Source of the DNA: Bacteroidales bacterium
GTDB taxonomy: Bacteria > Bacteroidota > Bacteroidia > Bacteroidales > WCHB1-69
Direction: 5' to 3'
Length of the DNA: 64,000 nucleotides
Assembly: GCA_024686335.1 (NCBI GenBank)
Contig: JAILCI010000022.1
Coordinates: 41,271-105,270 of the forward strand
Below the pieces are notes generated by a model that saw nothing but the letters and a program-made list of their open reading frames with translations, had not been told where the DNA came from and did no database searches. The position numbers and the translations under genes are program-made. This document shows positions 18,471-27,856 of the stretch, in pieces; position 1 is the stretch's first letter, and each line of letters begins with the position of its first letter.

Positions 18471-18529
18471 GGTTTTAAACCTTGAATTTTTAATTCATTA
18501 TAAATCAAATAAATACATAAAAATTAAGT

Positions 18530-19810
18530 ATGAAAAGAGACGAACAGATTTTCAATCTTATCCAACAAGAGCGTCAACGTCAGACAAACGGTATTGAGTT
18601 GATCGCCTCTGAGAATTTTGTCAGTGACCAGGTAATGGAAGCCATGGGCTCTGTGATGACTAATAAGTATGCTGAAGGCCTTCCTGGCAAGCGTTACTAT
18701 GGTGGTTGCCAAATCGTTGACCAGTCAGAACAACTGGCTATCGACAGAGTGAAACAACTTTTCGGTTGCGAATGGGCTAACGTTCAACCTCACTCCGGTG
18801 CACAGGCCAACATGGCTGTTTTGCTGGCATGCCTTAAACCAGGCGATACCTTCATGGGCCTCGACCTCAACCACGGTGGTCACCTTTCCCACGGTTCCCC
18901 AGTTAACTCTTCCGGTATCCTCTATCGTCCTGTAGCATATCAGGTTGATGAGGAGACTGGTTGTATTAACTATGACACTATGGAGGAAGTTGCACTCCGC
19001 GAGAAACCGAAGTTGATCATCGGTGGTGCTTCCGCCTATAGCCGTGACTGGGATTGGGCACGTATGCGTCAAATCGCTGACAAGATCGGTGCTATCCTGA
19101 TGGCCGACATCTCTCACCCTGCCGGACTTATCGCTAAGGGTCTCCTTAACAACGCTGTGGCTCATTGTCATATCGTTACCACGACCACTCACAAGACCCT
19201 CCGTGGACCTCGTGGCGGTCTGATCATGTTAGGCAAAGACTTTGAGAATCCGTGGGGCAAGACCACTCCGAAGGGCGTTGTGAAGATGATGTCCCAACTG
19301 TTGGATTCTGCCGTATTCCCGGGTTGCCAGGGCGGTCCTCTGGAGCACGTGATCGCAGCTAAGGCTGTCGCTTTCGGCGAGGCACTCACCGACGAGTATG
19401 CACAATATGTTAAACAGGTGAAACTCAACGCAGCTGCTATGGCTGACGCTTTCGTGAAGAGAGGCTACAAGGTCATCTCTAACGGTACCGACAACCACTT
19501 GATGCTCATCGACCTCCGTACCAAGTTCCCTGAACTGACTGGTAAGGTGGCTGAGAACACTCTCGTGAAGGCTGACATCACCATCAACAAGAACATGGTT
19601 CCGTTTGACACTCGTTCAGCATTCCAGACCTCTGGTATCCGCGTGGGTACTCCCGCTATCACCACTCGTGGTCTTAAAGAGAACGACATGGACGGCATTG
19701 TCGGCATGATCGACGCTATCCTCTGCGATGTTGAGAATGAAGAACTCATCGCTAAGACCCGCAAACAGGTCAATGAGATGATGTGCGAACGTCCTCTCTT
19801 CGCTTGGTAG
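18530..19810 (+). CDS. glyA: Serine hydroxymethyltransferase
   Basis: 426 residues, full length for the family. Conserved features: [28 protein letters not shown], the PLP region [15 protein letters not shown] with the Schiff-base lysine after the histidine, and [17 protein letters not shown]. Converts serine and tetrahydrofolate to glycine and methylene-tetrahydrofolate in the cytoplasm. Followed by a strong terminator, so monocistronic. Confidence 0.97.
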   Translation: MKRDEQIFNLIQQERQRQTNGIELIASENFVSDQVMEAMGSVMTNKYAEGLPGKRYYGGCQIVDQSEQLAIDRVKQLFGCEWANVQPHSGAQANMAVLLACLKPGDTFMGLDLNHGGHLSHGSPVNSSGILYRPVAYQVDEETGCINYDTMEEVALREKPKLIIGGASAYSRDWDWARMRQIADKIGAILMADISHPAGLIAKGLLNNAVAHCHIVTTTTHKTLRGPRGGLIMLGKDFENPWGKTTPKGVVKMMSQLLDSAVFPGCQGGPLEHVIAAKAVAFGEALTDEYAQYVKQVKLNAAAMADAFVKRGYKVISNGTDNHLMLIDLRTKFPELTGKVAENTLVKADITINKNMVPFDTRSAFQTSGIRVGTPAITTRGLKENDMDGIVGMIDAILCDVENEELIAKTRKQVNEMMCERPLFAW

Positions 19811-19826
19811 TAGGTTCTTAATGACT

Positions 19827-19870
19827 AAAGCGGGCGATCCGTGCTTCCCAGAAGCCACCGCCCGCTTTTT
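19827..19870 (+). terminator. Rho-independent terminator of glyA
   Basis: AAAGCGGGCG (19827-19836) pairs with CGCCCGCTTT (19859-19868), followed by a T run. Confidence 0.85.
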
Positions 19871-19913
19871 ATTTTTATACAATATTATATATAACCATTA
19901 ACTTAACAAAACC

Positions 19914-20558
19914 ATGATGTCAGATTATGTCTTGCTCGGCGCTAAACAGAGGATGATTGAGTCTCTGAGAACCAAGGGAATTACCGATGAGAATGTCCTC
20001 TCTGCCTTTGATAAGGTGGAGCGTCATCGCTTTATGGATTCCTTCCTTTGGAATAAAGCATACGAGGAGACGGCCCTGAAACTGCCTATGGGTCAGACCA
20101 TTTCACATCCTTATACCGTTGCATTCCAGTCACAGCTTCTCCAAATCACTAAAGGTCTCAAGGTGCTGGAGATAGGCACGGGTTCCGGATTTCAGGCGGC
20201 TATCTTAAGTGCCATGGGAGCAAAAGTCTTCACCATCGAACGTCAGATGGTACTGTATCAAAAGACATCTAAGTTGCTGGAACAAATGGATAACCGAATC
20301 TATACCGCATTTGGTGACGGTTTCCATGGAATACCTAGATTTGCTCCTTATGACCGTATTATCGTCACTTGTGGTGCCTCTGAGATACCGCAAACACTAT
20401 TGGGACAGTTGGCTGTCAACGGTCTTATGGTAGTGCCCGTCGGTGAACCTTCACAGACGATGACAAGACTGAAAAAACTTGAAGATGGCACATTCGAGGA
20501 GGAGACCTACGGCGATTTTCTCTTCGTTCCTATGCTGAAAAGTAGAGTAACTTTTTAA
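19914..20558 (+). CDS. pcm: Protein-L-isoaspartate O-methyltransferase
   Basis: 214 residues. LPMGQTISHPYTVAFQ, the SAM-binding loop LEIGTGSGFQAAIL and FGDGFHGIPRFAPYDRIIVTCGA are diagnostic. Repairs isoaspartyl residues in damaged proteins using SAM. Two ATG codons in a row (19914 and 19917) make the exact start uncertain by one residue. Confidence 0.93.
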   Translation: MMSDYVLLGAKQRMIESLRTKGITDENVLSAFDKVERHRFMDSFLWNKAYEETALKLPMGQTISHPYTVAFQSQLLQITKGLKVLEIGTGSGFQAAILSAMGAKVFTIERQMVLYQKTSKLLEQMDNRIYTAFGDGFHGIPRFAPYDRIIVTCGASEIPQTLLGQLAVNGLMVVPVGEPSQTMTRLKKLEDGTFEEETYGDFLFVPMLKSRVTF

Positions 20559-20573
20559 TCAGTTCAACACTTT

Positions 20574-20990
20574 TTAGTGCATAATTGCAAACTGCTCGTC
20601 GAATTCGAAAGTGCCTGTAGAAGAAAAAACAATTCCTTTTAAGATATAGAAACTACTGTCGCTGACAGAATAGCCTACACCGTATATGATCTGGTCGCCA
20701 GGAGCGATGAAAGTGCAAAGCGTATCAGTTTCTAGTTTTTCGGCCTGTTCGTTAAAATAGGCAACAGCCTTCGCGTCATTTTCCTCTTTACTTTCACTAG
20801 TGAATGACAATTGTTCATTATAGGTGACTTGTGAGGATATGCATTCTTCAAAACCGTCCCAGTCGCTGTACTGCATGAGACCTGTATATGCTAAACAACC
20901 AATAGAGTAGTGGTTTGTGACAGTTTTGTCACCGCATCCCAGTAATAGGATAGCACTGAAGAATAATAAGATAACGGATAATTTCTTCAT
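20574..20990 (-). CDS. Small lipoprotein of unknown function
   Basis: 138 residues with a lipobox LLLGC (cysteine near residue 19). The mature part is short, acidic and resembles no family I can name. Convergent with pcm, 15 bp between stops. Own -7 box (minus strand TATTTTTG) at 21017-21024, within 14 bp of the divergent promoter of the next gene. Confidence 0.7.
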   Translation of the reverse strand: MKKLSVILLFFSAILLLGCGDKTVTNHYSIGCLAYTGLMQYSDWDGFEECISSQVTYNEQLSFTSESKEENDAKAVAYFNEQAEKLETDTLCTFIAPGDQIIYGVGYSVSDSSFYILKGIVFSSTGTFEFDEQFAIMH

Positions 20991-21016
20991 TTGAAAATAG
21001 GTAATGATTTGAGCGG

Positions 21017-21045
21017 CAAAAATACTAAAAAAAATCGTATATTTG
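21017..21045. promoter_or_regulatory. Divergent -7 boxes; plus-strand transcript probably leaderless
   Basis: Minus strand TATTTTTG at 21017-21024; plus strand TATATTTG at 21038-21045, only 4 bp before the ATG at 21050, so transcription should start at or next to the start codon. Confidence 0.5.
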
Positions 21046-21049
21046 CACT

Positions 21050-21778
21050 ATGAAATCTGACATGCGAAAGACTATGGGATTCGTCTTTGCGGCAGGACTC
21101 GGCACACGTCTCTATCCGTTGACTGCCGACCGTCCAAAGGCTTTGGTGAAGTATGATGGTACCACATTGCTGGAAAGAGTGTTGCGCCGTCTTACTGATG
21201 CTGGAATAGAACGTATTGTCGTCAATGTGCATCATTTTCCTGATCAGATCATCGATTTCCTGAAGAAGCTTCATTTTCCTGCGGACATTATTGTATCCGA
21301 TGAACGTGCTTATCTCCGTGATACTGCCGGTGGACTCAAATTCGCTGCGCCATTTCTGAAAGATTGTGATCGCCTCCTTCTGCATAATGTCGATATACTG
21401 TCAGATCTCTCTATTGAGAATTTTGTGGAAGAGCACCTCCGTTCGGGCGCTGATGTCACTCTTGCAGTGAAACAGCGGGAGACCTCGAGATATCTGGTTT
21501 TTGACAGCAAAGATATGCGGCTTATCGGGTGGCACGACCGTCGGACCGATGCGCGTCGCGGAGCCCCTGCGACTTCCGATTCTGTCGAACGAGCATTCAG
21601 CGGTATCCATATTATTGACCGCAAAATTGTGGAATCTATACCATCCGTTGAGAAATCATCCATTACCGATTTTTATCTACAAATCTGCCAAAATTTCAAA
21701 ATTATTGGTTATGAGCATAATAGCGATTTTTGGCAAGATGTGGGCAAGTATGATCAGTATATTAACCATCTGAGTTAA
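21050..21778 (+). CDS. Sugar-1-phosphate nucleotidyltransferase (MurU-like)
   Basis: 242 residues. FAAGLGTRLYPLTADRPKAL is the G-x-G-T-R-x(4)-T-x(4)-K signature of NTP:sugar-phosphate transferases; HNVDILSD carries the metal aspartate. The short size without an acyltransferase domain resembles MurU (MurNAc-1-P uridylyltransferase) or mannose-1-P guanylyltransferases. A kinase partner such as AmgK is not adjacent, so the sugar is not certain. Confidence 0.8.
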   Translation: MKSDMRKTMGFVFAAGLGTRLYPLTADRPKALVKYDGTTLLERVLRRLTDAGIERIVVNVHHFPDQIIDFLKKLHFPADIIVSDERAYLRDTAGGLKFAAPFLKDCDRLLLHNVDILSDLSIENFVEEHLRSGADVTLAVKQRETSRYLVFDSKDMRLIGWHDRRTDARRGAPATSDSVERAFSGIHIIDRKIVESIPSVEKSSITDFYLQICQNFKIIGYEHNSDFWQDVGKYDQYINHLS

Positions 21779-21880
21779 AGATATTTAGATATTGTTTTGC
21801 CTATTTTAGGCGAAGATTCTATATATGAATTTTTTTAAAAAGCAATATCATTTTATTTTTTTTATTAACTTTTTTGTGTT

Positions 21881-21888
21881 TATTTTTG
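21881..21888 (+). promoter_or_regulatory. -7 box for dnaA
   Basis: TATTTTTG, 68 bp before the ATG; the spacer is AT-rich and contains no DnaA box. Confidence 0.5.
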
Positions 21889-21956
21889 CAGCGTGATTTT
21901 GATTCGAAAACGAGTCATTTTAATTGTTTATATTTTAGTTTTTTAGCCTATAGAAG

Positions 21957-23405
21957 ATGAATAATACCAGTGCAGAAGCAGGAAAAGTGTGGTCTGATTG
22001 TTTGAAAATGATAGCCGGCATTGTCGGCGTTCAGGCTTTTGACAGTTGGTTCGCCCCGTTGATACCATATTCTCTCGAGGACAATGTCCTTACGCTTGTT
22101 ACTCCAAGTGCTTTCCATAATGAGGTGCTTGAGCAACTTTATGTTGACGTTCTTAAGGAAGTTATCCACAAGACCCTCGGCCCCAAAGGTCGTCTGAGAT
22201 ATCGTTATCCCGTCGAGTTGAATTCGGATCCCAAAAAGTCTAAATACCTTACAGAACCTTCATCCTACCGACCGGCAATCTCTAATCCATCTACATTGCC
22301 GCCCGTGGACGTCTATAATAAGTCCAATAATGAGATTCCAGATCCGTTCGTATTGCCAGGCATCCAACGAATGAAGATCCCATCCAACCTCATTGACAGC
22401 ATGACGTTCGATAATTATGTGGAGGGAGACTGTAACCGTATGGCACGCGCAGCGGGTTGGGCCATCTCCAAAGACCCTGGCACAACTTCATTTAACCCTC
22501 TCTTTGTATACTCTGATGTCGGCCTCGGTAAGACGCACCTCGCCAATGCTATTGGTATTCAGACGAAAATCAACTACCCTGAGAAGATTGTGGTCTATGT
22601 GACCGCTGATACCTTCTGTTCTCAATATGTTCAGGCTGTTAAAAACAATAATATCCAAGACTTCATCTATTTCTATCAGTCTCTGGATATGCTGATCATG
22701 GATGATATTCAGTTCATGAGTGGCGGTAAGGCTAAAACACAGGATACCTTCTTCCAGATTTTCAACTCTCTGCATCGCGAGAATAAGCAGATCATCATCA
22801 CCTCTGATAAATCACCCGTTGATATCTCAGGCTTCGAACCGCGTCTGCTCAGCCGTTTCAAATGGGGTCTGACAATCGACTTGCAAGTGCCGGATCTTGA
22901 GACCCGCCATGCCATCATCCGTAAGAAACTGGAGAATGACGGCATCGAATTTCCGGACGAGATCGTGGACTACTTAGCTCTGCGTATCACCTCCAACACT
23001 CGTGAACTCGAGGGCGCTATAATTGCAATTCTTGCCCAGGCTTCTCTCAATCACCGCGAAATTACCATGGATCTTGCCAAGGAGATGGTGGATAAGTATG
23101 TCAAGTCTAACGCCAAGGAGATTTCCATCGAATACATCCAGAAGATTGTCGGTGATTACTACAATATCTCCGTGGAGACTATCAATGCCAAGACACGTAA
23201 GAGCGAGATTGTGCTGGCCCGTCAGCTCTGCATGTATTTCGCCAAGAAATATACCAAACTACCCCTCTCAACCATAGGTACCTACTGCGGCAACAAGGAT
23301 CATGCTACCGTGCTTCACGCCTGCAAGACCATCGCCAATCTTTATGATACTGACAAAAAGATGCGCGCAAGTATTGACGATATTGATAAAAAAATGAAAT
23401 TATAA
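21957..23405 (+). CDS. dnaA: Chromosomal replication initiator DnaA
   Basis: 482 residues, all four domains. Domain I is the first ~90 residues; a Pro/Asn-rich linker follows; the AAA+ domain has Walker A in YSDVGLGKTHLANAIG and Walker B in LIMDDIQFM; the C-terminal DNA-binding helix carries IGTYCGNKDHATVLHA, the DnaA signature. Binds DnaA boxes at oriC and opens the origin. No cluster of DnaA boxes flanks the gene, and dnaN/recF are not adjacent; recJ follows. Confidence 0.97.
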   Translation: MNNTSAEAGKVWSDCLKMIAGIVGVQAFDSWFAPLIPYSLEDNVLTLVTPSAFHNEVLEQLYVDVLKEVIHKTLGPKGRLRYRYPVELNSDPKKSKYLTEPSSYRPAISNPSTLPPVDVYNKSNNEIPDPFVLPGIQRMKIPSNLIDSMTFDNYVEGDCNRMARAAGWAISKDPGTTSFNPLFVYSDVGLGKTHLANAIGIQTKINYPEKIVVYVTADTFCSQYVQAVKNNNIQDFIYFYQSLDMLIMDDIQFMSGGKAKTQDTFFQIFNSLHRENKQIIITSDKSPVDISGFEPRLLSRFKWGLTIDLQVPDLETRHAIIRKKLENDGIEFPDEIVDYLALRITSNTRELEGAIIAILAQASLNHREITMDLAKEMVDKYVKSNAKEISIEYIQKIVGDYYNISVETINAKTRKSEIVLARQLCMYFAKKYTKLPLSTIGTYCGNKDHATVLHACKTIANLYDTDKKMRASIDDIDKKMKL

Positions 23406-23432
23406 ACACTTGTTTTTATAATTTTTTTTGTG

Positions 23433-23440
23433 TACGTTTG
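23433..23440 (+). promoter_or_regulatory. -7 box for recJ
   Basis: TACGTTTG, 25 bp before the ATG at 23466. Confidence 0.45.
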
Positions 23441-23465
23441 CGGGTGTTTTTTTTGAACTAGTATT

Positions 23466-25238
23466 ATGGAGAAAAAGTGGATATTTAAAGAGCTCCCCGA
23501 TGAGGCCAAAGTGACGGCTCTCGCTGAGAAAATCTCAATCGAGAAGCCGCTTGCCGCAATCCTGATTCAACGCGGCATCGACACTCCGGAGAAGGCCCAG
23601 GAGTTTTTCACCCCCGACATATCGAAGATCCATAATCCTTTCTTGATGAAAGATATGGATAAGGCTGTCAATAGATTGTCACAAGCTATTACTCACAACG
23701 AGCGTATTCTCGTTTATGGCGACTATGACGTTGACGGCACCTCCGCTGTGGCTCTCCTATACTCTTTTATCTGCGAAATTATTGGTTCAGAAAGCAAAAA
23801 TTTAGTTGAATATTACATCCCCGATAGATATACCGAAGGCTATGGTATCTCCGACCAAGGCATCGAGTATTGTCGCAATAACAATATCAATCTGCTGATA
23901 TCCCTCGACTGCGGCATCAAAGCTAATGAGAAGGTTGACAAGGCCAATGAATACGGAATAGATGTCATTATCTGTGACCATCACCTGGAAGGCGATGAAC
24001 TGCCCAAGGCAGTGGCTATCCTGGATCCTAAGCGTAAGGATTGTCCTTATCCCTATAAAGAACTCTCCGGATGTGGCGTCGGCTTTAAACTGATCCAGGG
24101 CTATTGTCAGCGCTGGGAACTGCCCGACCAACTTTGGCTCTCCCGTATCGATCTGGTCGCTATCAGTATTGCCTCCGACATCGTGGCCATCACTGGCGAA
24201 AACCGTATTTTGGCCTATTTCGGTCTCGAGATTATCAATAAGTTCCCACGTGTAGGTATTAAGTCTATCCTCGACCAGGCCGGCATTAAACTGCACTATC
24301 CTTTCAAAGAGGAGACAATCTTCTCCCGCGTTATCTCTATCTCCGACCTCGTTTTTTATGTCGGACCGCGTATCAATGCAGCAGGCAGAATGAAGAGTGG
24401 CCGCGAGTCTGTCCGCCTCTTCATCGATGAGGATGAAAATAAGTCCGCTAATATCGCCAAGAGCATCAACGCCCAGAACGAGAAACGTAAGGAACAGGAT
24501 AGAAATGCCACGGAAGAGGCTATCCACACTATCAAGACTTCTCACGAGTACGCTAACCGTAAGAGTATCGTTATCTATAACCCTACATGGTTCAAAGGTA
24601 TCATCGGTATCGTGGCATCTCGTCTTGTAGAGGTCTTCTACAAACCTACTATTGTCCTTACTAAATCCTCAGATGGCCTTATCACTGGCTCGGCTCGCTC
24701 TGTCAAGGAGTTCAATATTTACGATGGTATAGACTTCTGCTCTGATTTGTTGGAGCACTTCGGCGGACATAAGTTCGCTGCCGGTCTTTCCATGAAAGAG
24801 GAAAATCTTGAGGAGTTCACCGAACGTTTTGAACAGTACGTGATAGACAATATTCAGGAGTCTTCAGCACTTCCGGAAATCATCGTCGATCTTCCAATTG
24901 ATTTGGGCGACATCACTCCGAAGTTCTTGCATAATCTGAAGCGATTCGCTCCATTCGGACCTGGCAATATGGAACCGGTCTTCCAATCTAATAATGTGGT
25001 CGATGAAGGTAATGCACGTATCGTAGGCGATAAGCACCTTAAAGGACGTGTCCTCTATCCCGACAAAGTCGTTCAGCCAATTGATATGATTGCTTTTAAT
25101 TGCAAGGATAAACTTCCATTATTGCAAAACGGTAAAGAGTTTGACTTGCTTTATCATGTGGAGGAGAATGTCTGGAACAATATCACCTCTCTTCAGTTGA
25201 ACGTGAAGGACGTCAGAGCTAGCGAACCTAAAAAATAA
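23466..25238 (+). CDS. recJ: Single-stranded-DNA-specific exonuclease RecJ
   Basis: 590 residues. DHH superfamily motifs: VYGDYDVDGTSA (motif I), SLDCG, VIICDHHLEG (DHH), then GPRINAAGRM and the DHHA1 part with HFGGHKFAAGLS. Degrades ssDNA 5' to 3' in recombination and mismatch repair. The C-terminal ~100 residues match the RecJ OB domain. The glycosyltransferase gene begins 9 bp later and may be cotranscribed. Confidence 0.95.
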   Translation: MEKKWIFKELPDEAKVTALAEKISIEKPLAAILIQRGIDTPEKAQEFFTPDISKIHNPFLMKDMDKAVNRLSQAITHNERILVYGDYDVDGTSAVALLYSFICEIIGSESKNLVEYYIPDRYTEGYGISDQGIEYCRNNNINLLISLDCGIKANEKVDKANEYGIDVIICDHHLEGDELPKAVAILDPKRKDCPYPYKELSGCGVGFKLIQGYCQRWELPDQLWLSRIDLVAISIASDIVAITGENRILAYFGLEIINKFPRVGIKSILDQAGIKLHYPFKEETIFSRVISISDLVFYVGPRINAAGRMKSGRESVRLFIDEDENKSANIAKSINAQNEKRKEQDRNATEEAIHTIKTSHEYANRKSIVIYNPTWFKGIIGIVASRLVEVFYKPTIVLTKSSDGLITGSARSVKEFNIYDGIDFCSDLLEHFGGHKFAAGLSMKEENLEEFTERFEQYVIDNIQESSALPEIIVDLPIDLGDITPKFLHNLKRFAPFGPGNMEPVFQSNNVVDEGNARIVGDKHLKGRVLYPDKVVQPIDMIAFNCKDKLPLLQNGKEFDLLYHVEENVWNNITSLQLNVKDVRASEPKK

Positions 25239-25247
25239 CTTTCCTTT

Positions 25248-26381
25248 ATGAAGATAGCCGTCAATACGAGACTTCTGCTGAAAGATCGTTTGGAGGGTAT
25301 AGGCTGGTTTTCCCATGAGTGCCTGTCCCGTATCGTGCGGCAGCATCCAGAGCATCAGTTCTATTTTCTCTTCGACAGGGCCTATGACCCTTCTTTTCTG
25401 TATGCCTCCAATGTGACGCCCGTTGTGGTGGCACCGCCCGCCCGCCATCCTTTCCTATGGTACCTCTTTTTTGAGTTTGGTGTGCCGCGCCAACTGCGTC
25501 GCATCCAGCCAGATTTATTCCTTTCTACCGATGGATGGATTCCGACAGGTGTGGAATCTATTCCGTTTGTCGATGTGATTCACGACCTTAACTTCGTACA
25601 TCATCCTGAATTTATTGACGATAAACTCGTCAGCGCCTATTATAAGCGATTCTTCCCGAAATTTGCCTGCCGTGCCAACCGTATTGCTACTGTTTCCGAG
25701 TTCACCCGACAGGATATCCATCAGCAATACGGAGTTCCATTAGACAATATTGATGTGGTCTATAATGGTTCCAATGCAATTTTCAAACCGCTGACCGCAG
25801 ATGAGCAGAAGTCGGTTAAGGACGAATATGCTAGAGGTTGTGATTTCTTCCTGTTTGTGGGATTAATACATAAGCGCAAAAACTTAGCTAACATCTTTAA
25901 GGCATTCGAAGCATTCCGTCAACGTCAGGATTCCAATGCGAAATTGGTTGTTGTTGGCGATAAGAAATGGTGGCAGGGCGAGATCGAGGATACCTACAAT
26001 GCTATGAAGTATAAGGATGAGGTCATCATGATGGGTCGTCAGCAGACGGATGTGCTGGGCAAACTCTATGGTTCTGCCCGTGCTCTGGTCTATGCGTCTC
26101 TCTTTGAGGGTTTTGGAATTCCCATTATTGAAGCTTTTCATGCTGAAACAGCTGTCATCACTTCTAACGTTACCTCCATGCCGGAAGTCGCTGGTGATGC
26201 TGCGGCGCTCGTGGATCCGCTCTCTGTAGAGGAGATAACGGAAGCTATGTCCCGAATCTGGAATGAGGACGATTACCGTACGGACCTTATCGCCCGTGGA
26301 CGCGAACAAAGGGAACTTTTCAGCTGGCAACAGACAGCCGATAAGTTGTGGCAGACCATTGAAACAGTCCTGCCGAAATAA
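25248..26381 (+). CDS. GT4-family glycosyltransferase
   Basis: 377 residues, GT-B fold. The donor-site pattern FEGFGIPIIEAFHAETAVITSN... with the E-x(7)-E motif is clear, as is FLFVGLIHKRKN at the start of the C-terminal Rossmann domain. No signal peptide; cytoplasmic. Acceptor and donor are unknown. It lies 9 bp after recJ and is not part of a polysaccharide cluster here. Confidence 0.85.
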   Translation: MKIAVNTRLLLKDRLEGIGWFSHECLSRIVRQHPEHQFYFLFDRAYDPSFLYASNVTPVVVAPPARHPFLWYLFFEFGVPRQLRRIQPDLFLSTDGWIPTGVESIPFVDVIHDLNFVHHPEFIDDKLVSAYYKRFFPKFACRANRIATVSEFTRQDIHQQYGVPLDNIDVVYNGSNAIFKPLTADEQKSVKDEYARGCDFFLFVGLIHKRKNLANIFKAFEAFRQRQDSNAKLVVVGDKKWWQGEIEDTYNAMKYKDEVIMMGRQQTDVLGKLYGSARALVYASLFEGFGIPIIEAFHAETAVITSNVTSMPEVAGDAAALVDPLSVEEITEAMSRIWNEDDYRTDLIARGREQRELFSWQQTADKLWQTIETVLPK

Positions 26382-26383
26382 GC

Positions 26384-27850
26384 TTATCTATACCATAATT
26401 TATGAATGAAGAAAGTAGAGCCGCCCTGGCTGCTCTTAGTGCTTCTCTTGTACCCTGAAAGCAGGTAATAACCGCCATACCACTCTTTGAGACGAGTTCC
26501 ATCATAGTCGTAGGTTGAGTATGTACTCTGAGGAAAGAGGTTTGACGTCTCCTTTGAGTCCAGAATCTCATCCTGAGCGTTGGTCAGCATTGTCACCATC
26601 GAGTTTCCCCGAGTGTAGTATAACAGATATTGATCCGGCCGCAGCGAGATGTTCAAATAGGAACTGATTTTCTGACTCAAGATGTTGTCGTATGCGAAGT
26701 TGTAATACCATCTCTCGGTACCGTCGTGGTTGAAGACGTACACATCGGCACTGGAATACCGATAACCATAAAAGGTATATTCGTAGGTCATGATTCCATA
26801 GTTGTAAACCGGCCTGTCGTGGTACTCAGGAGTTAGTGTCTCTGTGATGAATGCTACGTGTGAACTGTCCTGTACGATTCTGCCGTTAGTGTGGAAATAG
26901 TGACTGTTATTTGGAGCTACAACGCTGACGGCGGAATAGGGATGGAAGCGAAGCGAATCGAAACGAGGGCTCCGGTTGTCGGTTTCAAAGAAGGGTAGGG
27001 TATAGACGCCCATTGTGATGTCCTGGTTGCGTGAAGCATAGGTGCCTGCCAGGAACCAACGGCCTGTATCTAACTGTGTCATGCGCAGACTTTCGCAGCG
27101 ATAACTTAATGTGTCAGGCAAAAAAGAGGTAAAAAGTGGTTTGCTTTGGTAGTCGGTTTCACATAGCCATATCACCGCTTGATTATTGAGAGTCGATTTG
27201 AGCCCTACAAAAATATGGCGATAGATGGTGTCTATAGCAAAGTCCTCTACTAAATAATCAGTGGCGTCAGGAATTTGTAAAGCCTCAGCACGACGACTGC
27301 CTCGGGCGAGGTAATAGAGATTGCTCTTTTTTTCGTTGGAGGAAAGCGCACTGTAAATGGTCAATTCTTGCGTTGACTTCATCTGTGAGATATCACCGGC
27401 AGGCAGCCCGTCAACCGTGAGGGTGTCAGCCTTCTGATGTCGACAGTTGTATCGGAGGATGATTCCGGAACTCGATTTCTTCTTCTTGATTTTGTTTTGC
27501 AGGATAAATACAGCCTCTTCGTCCCCATAGCAAGCTGCCTCTATCGATATTTCGGCGGGATATGTTTGTTTGATATGGTCGCTTTGCTGTAAGTTTCGGT
27601 CATAGTGAAGTAGATGAAACTCGCAGATGTCCTCTTTCGTGATGGTATAATAAACACATAAGCCTAAGGTGTCGCAAGCAATATATTGGATGTTACTACC
27701 ATATATTGTCAGTGGAAATTCTAACACCAAAGGCCTACCTTTCTGTGCGAAAATTGGGCTAATAGACTTGCCGCACAGGAGAAATAGGAGGATAGGAATT
27801 AAAAAATAGGTCAGACTACCTTTGGCAGTCTGACCATTATTAGAAGACAT
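26384..27850 (-). CDS. Exported protein of unknown function
   Basis: 488 residues with an N-terminal hydrophobic segment ending in IFAQ, a likely signal peptide. The mature part is beta-rich, aromatic and polar, with repeated strands that could form a propeller, but I recognise no family and see no T9SS domain. The ATG lies 6 bp after the CoA-transferase stop. Codons 6-14 coincide with a strong hairpin followed by a T run (27809-27835), so either the gene is read through a conditional terminator or the real start is further in. Confidence 0.6.
   Translation of the reverse strand: MSSNNGQTAKGSLTYFLIPILLFLLCGKSISPIFAQKGRPLVLEFPLTIYGSNIQYIACDTLGLCVYYTITKEDICEFHLLHYDRNLQQSDHIKQTYPAEISIEAACYGDEEAVFILQNKIKKKKSSSGIILRYNCRHQKADTLTVDGLPAGDISQMKSTQELTIYSALSSNEKKSNLYYLARGSRRAEALQIPDATDYLVEDFAIDTIYRHIFVGLKSTLNNQAVIWLCETDYQSKPLFTSFLPDTLSYRCESLRMTQLDTGRWFLAGTYASRNQDITMGVYTLPFFETDNRSPRFDSLRFHPYSAVSVVAPNNSHYFHTNGRIVQDSSHVAFITETLTPEYHDRPVYNYGIMTYEYTFYGYRYSSADVYVFNHDGTERWYYNFAYDNILSQKISSYLNISLRPDQYLLYYTRGNSMVTMLTNAQDEILDSKETSNLFPQSTYSTYDYDGTRLKEWYGGYYLLSGYKRSTKSSQGGSTFFIHKLWYR
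27809..27835 (-). terminator. Terminator-like hairpin inside the start of the downstream gene
   Basis: 12-bp stem with one G-U pair and an AAA loop, followed on the minus strand by TATTTTTT. It would end the CoA-transferase transcript but overlaps codons 6-14 of the next gene. Confidence 0.65.
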
Positions 27851-27856
27851 TATTTT

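Noticed and set aside
22162..22170. A perfect DnaA box (TTATCCACA) as a sign of oriC beside dnaA
   Set aside because: It is a single copy inside the dnaA coding sequence, with no cluster and no unwinding region next to it.
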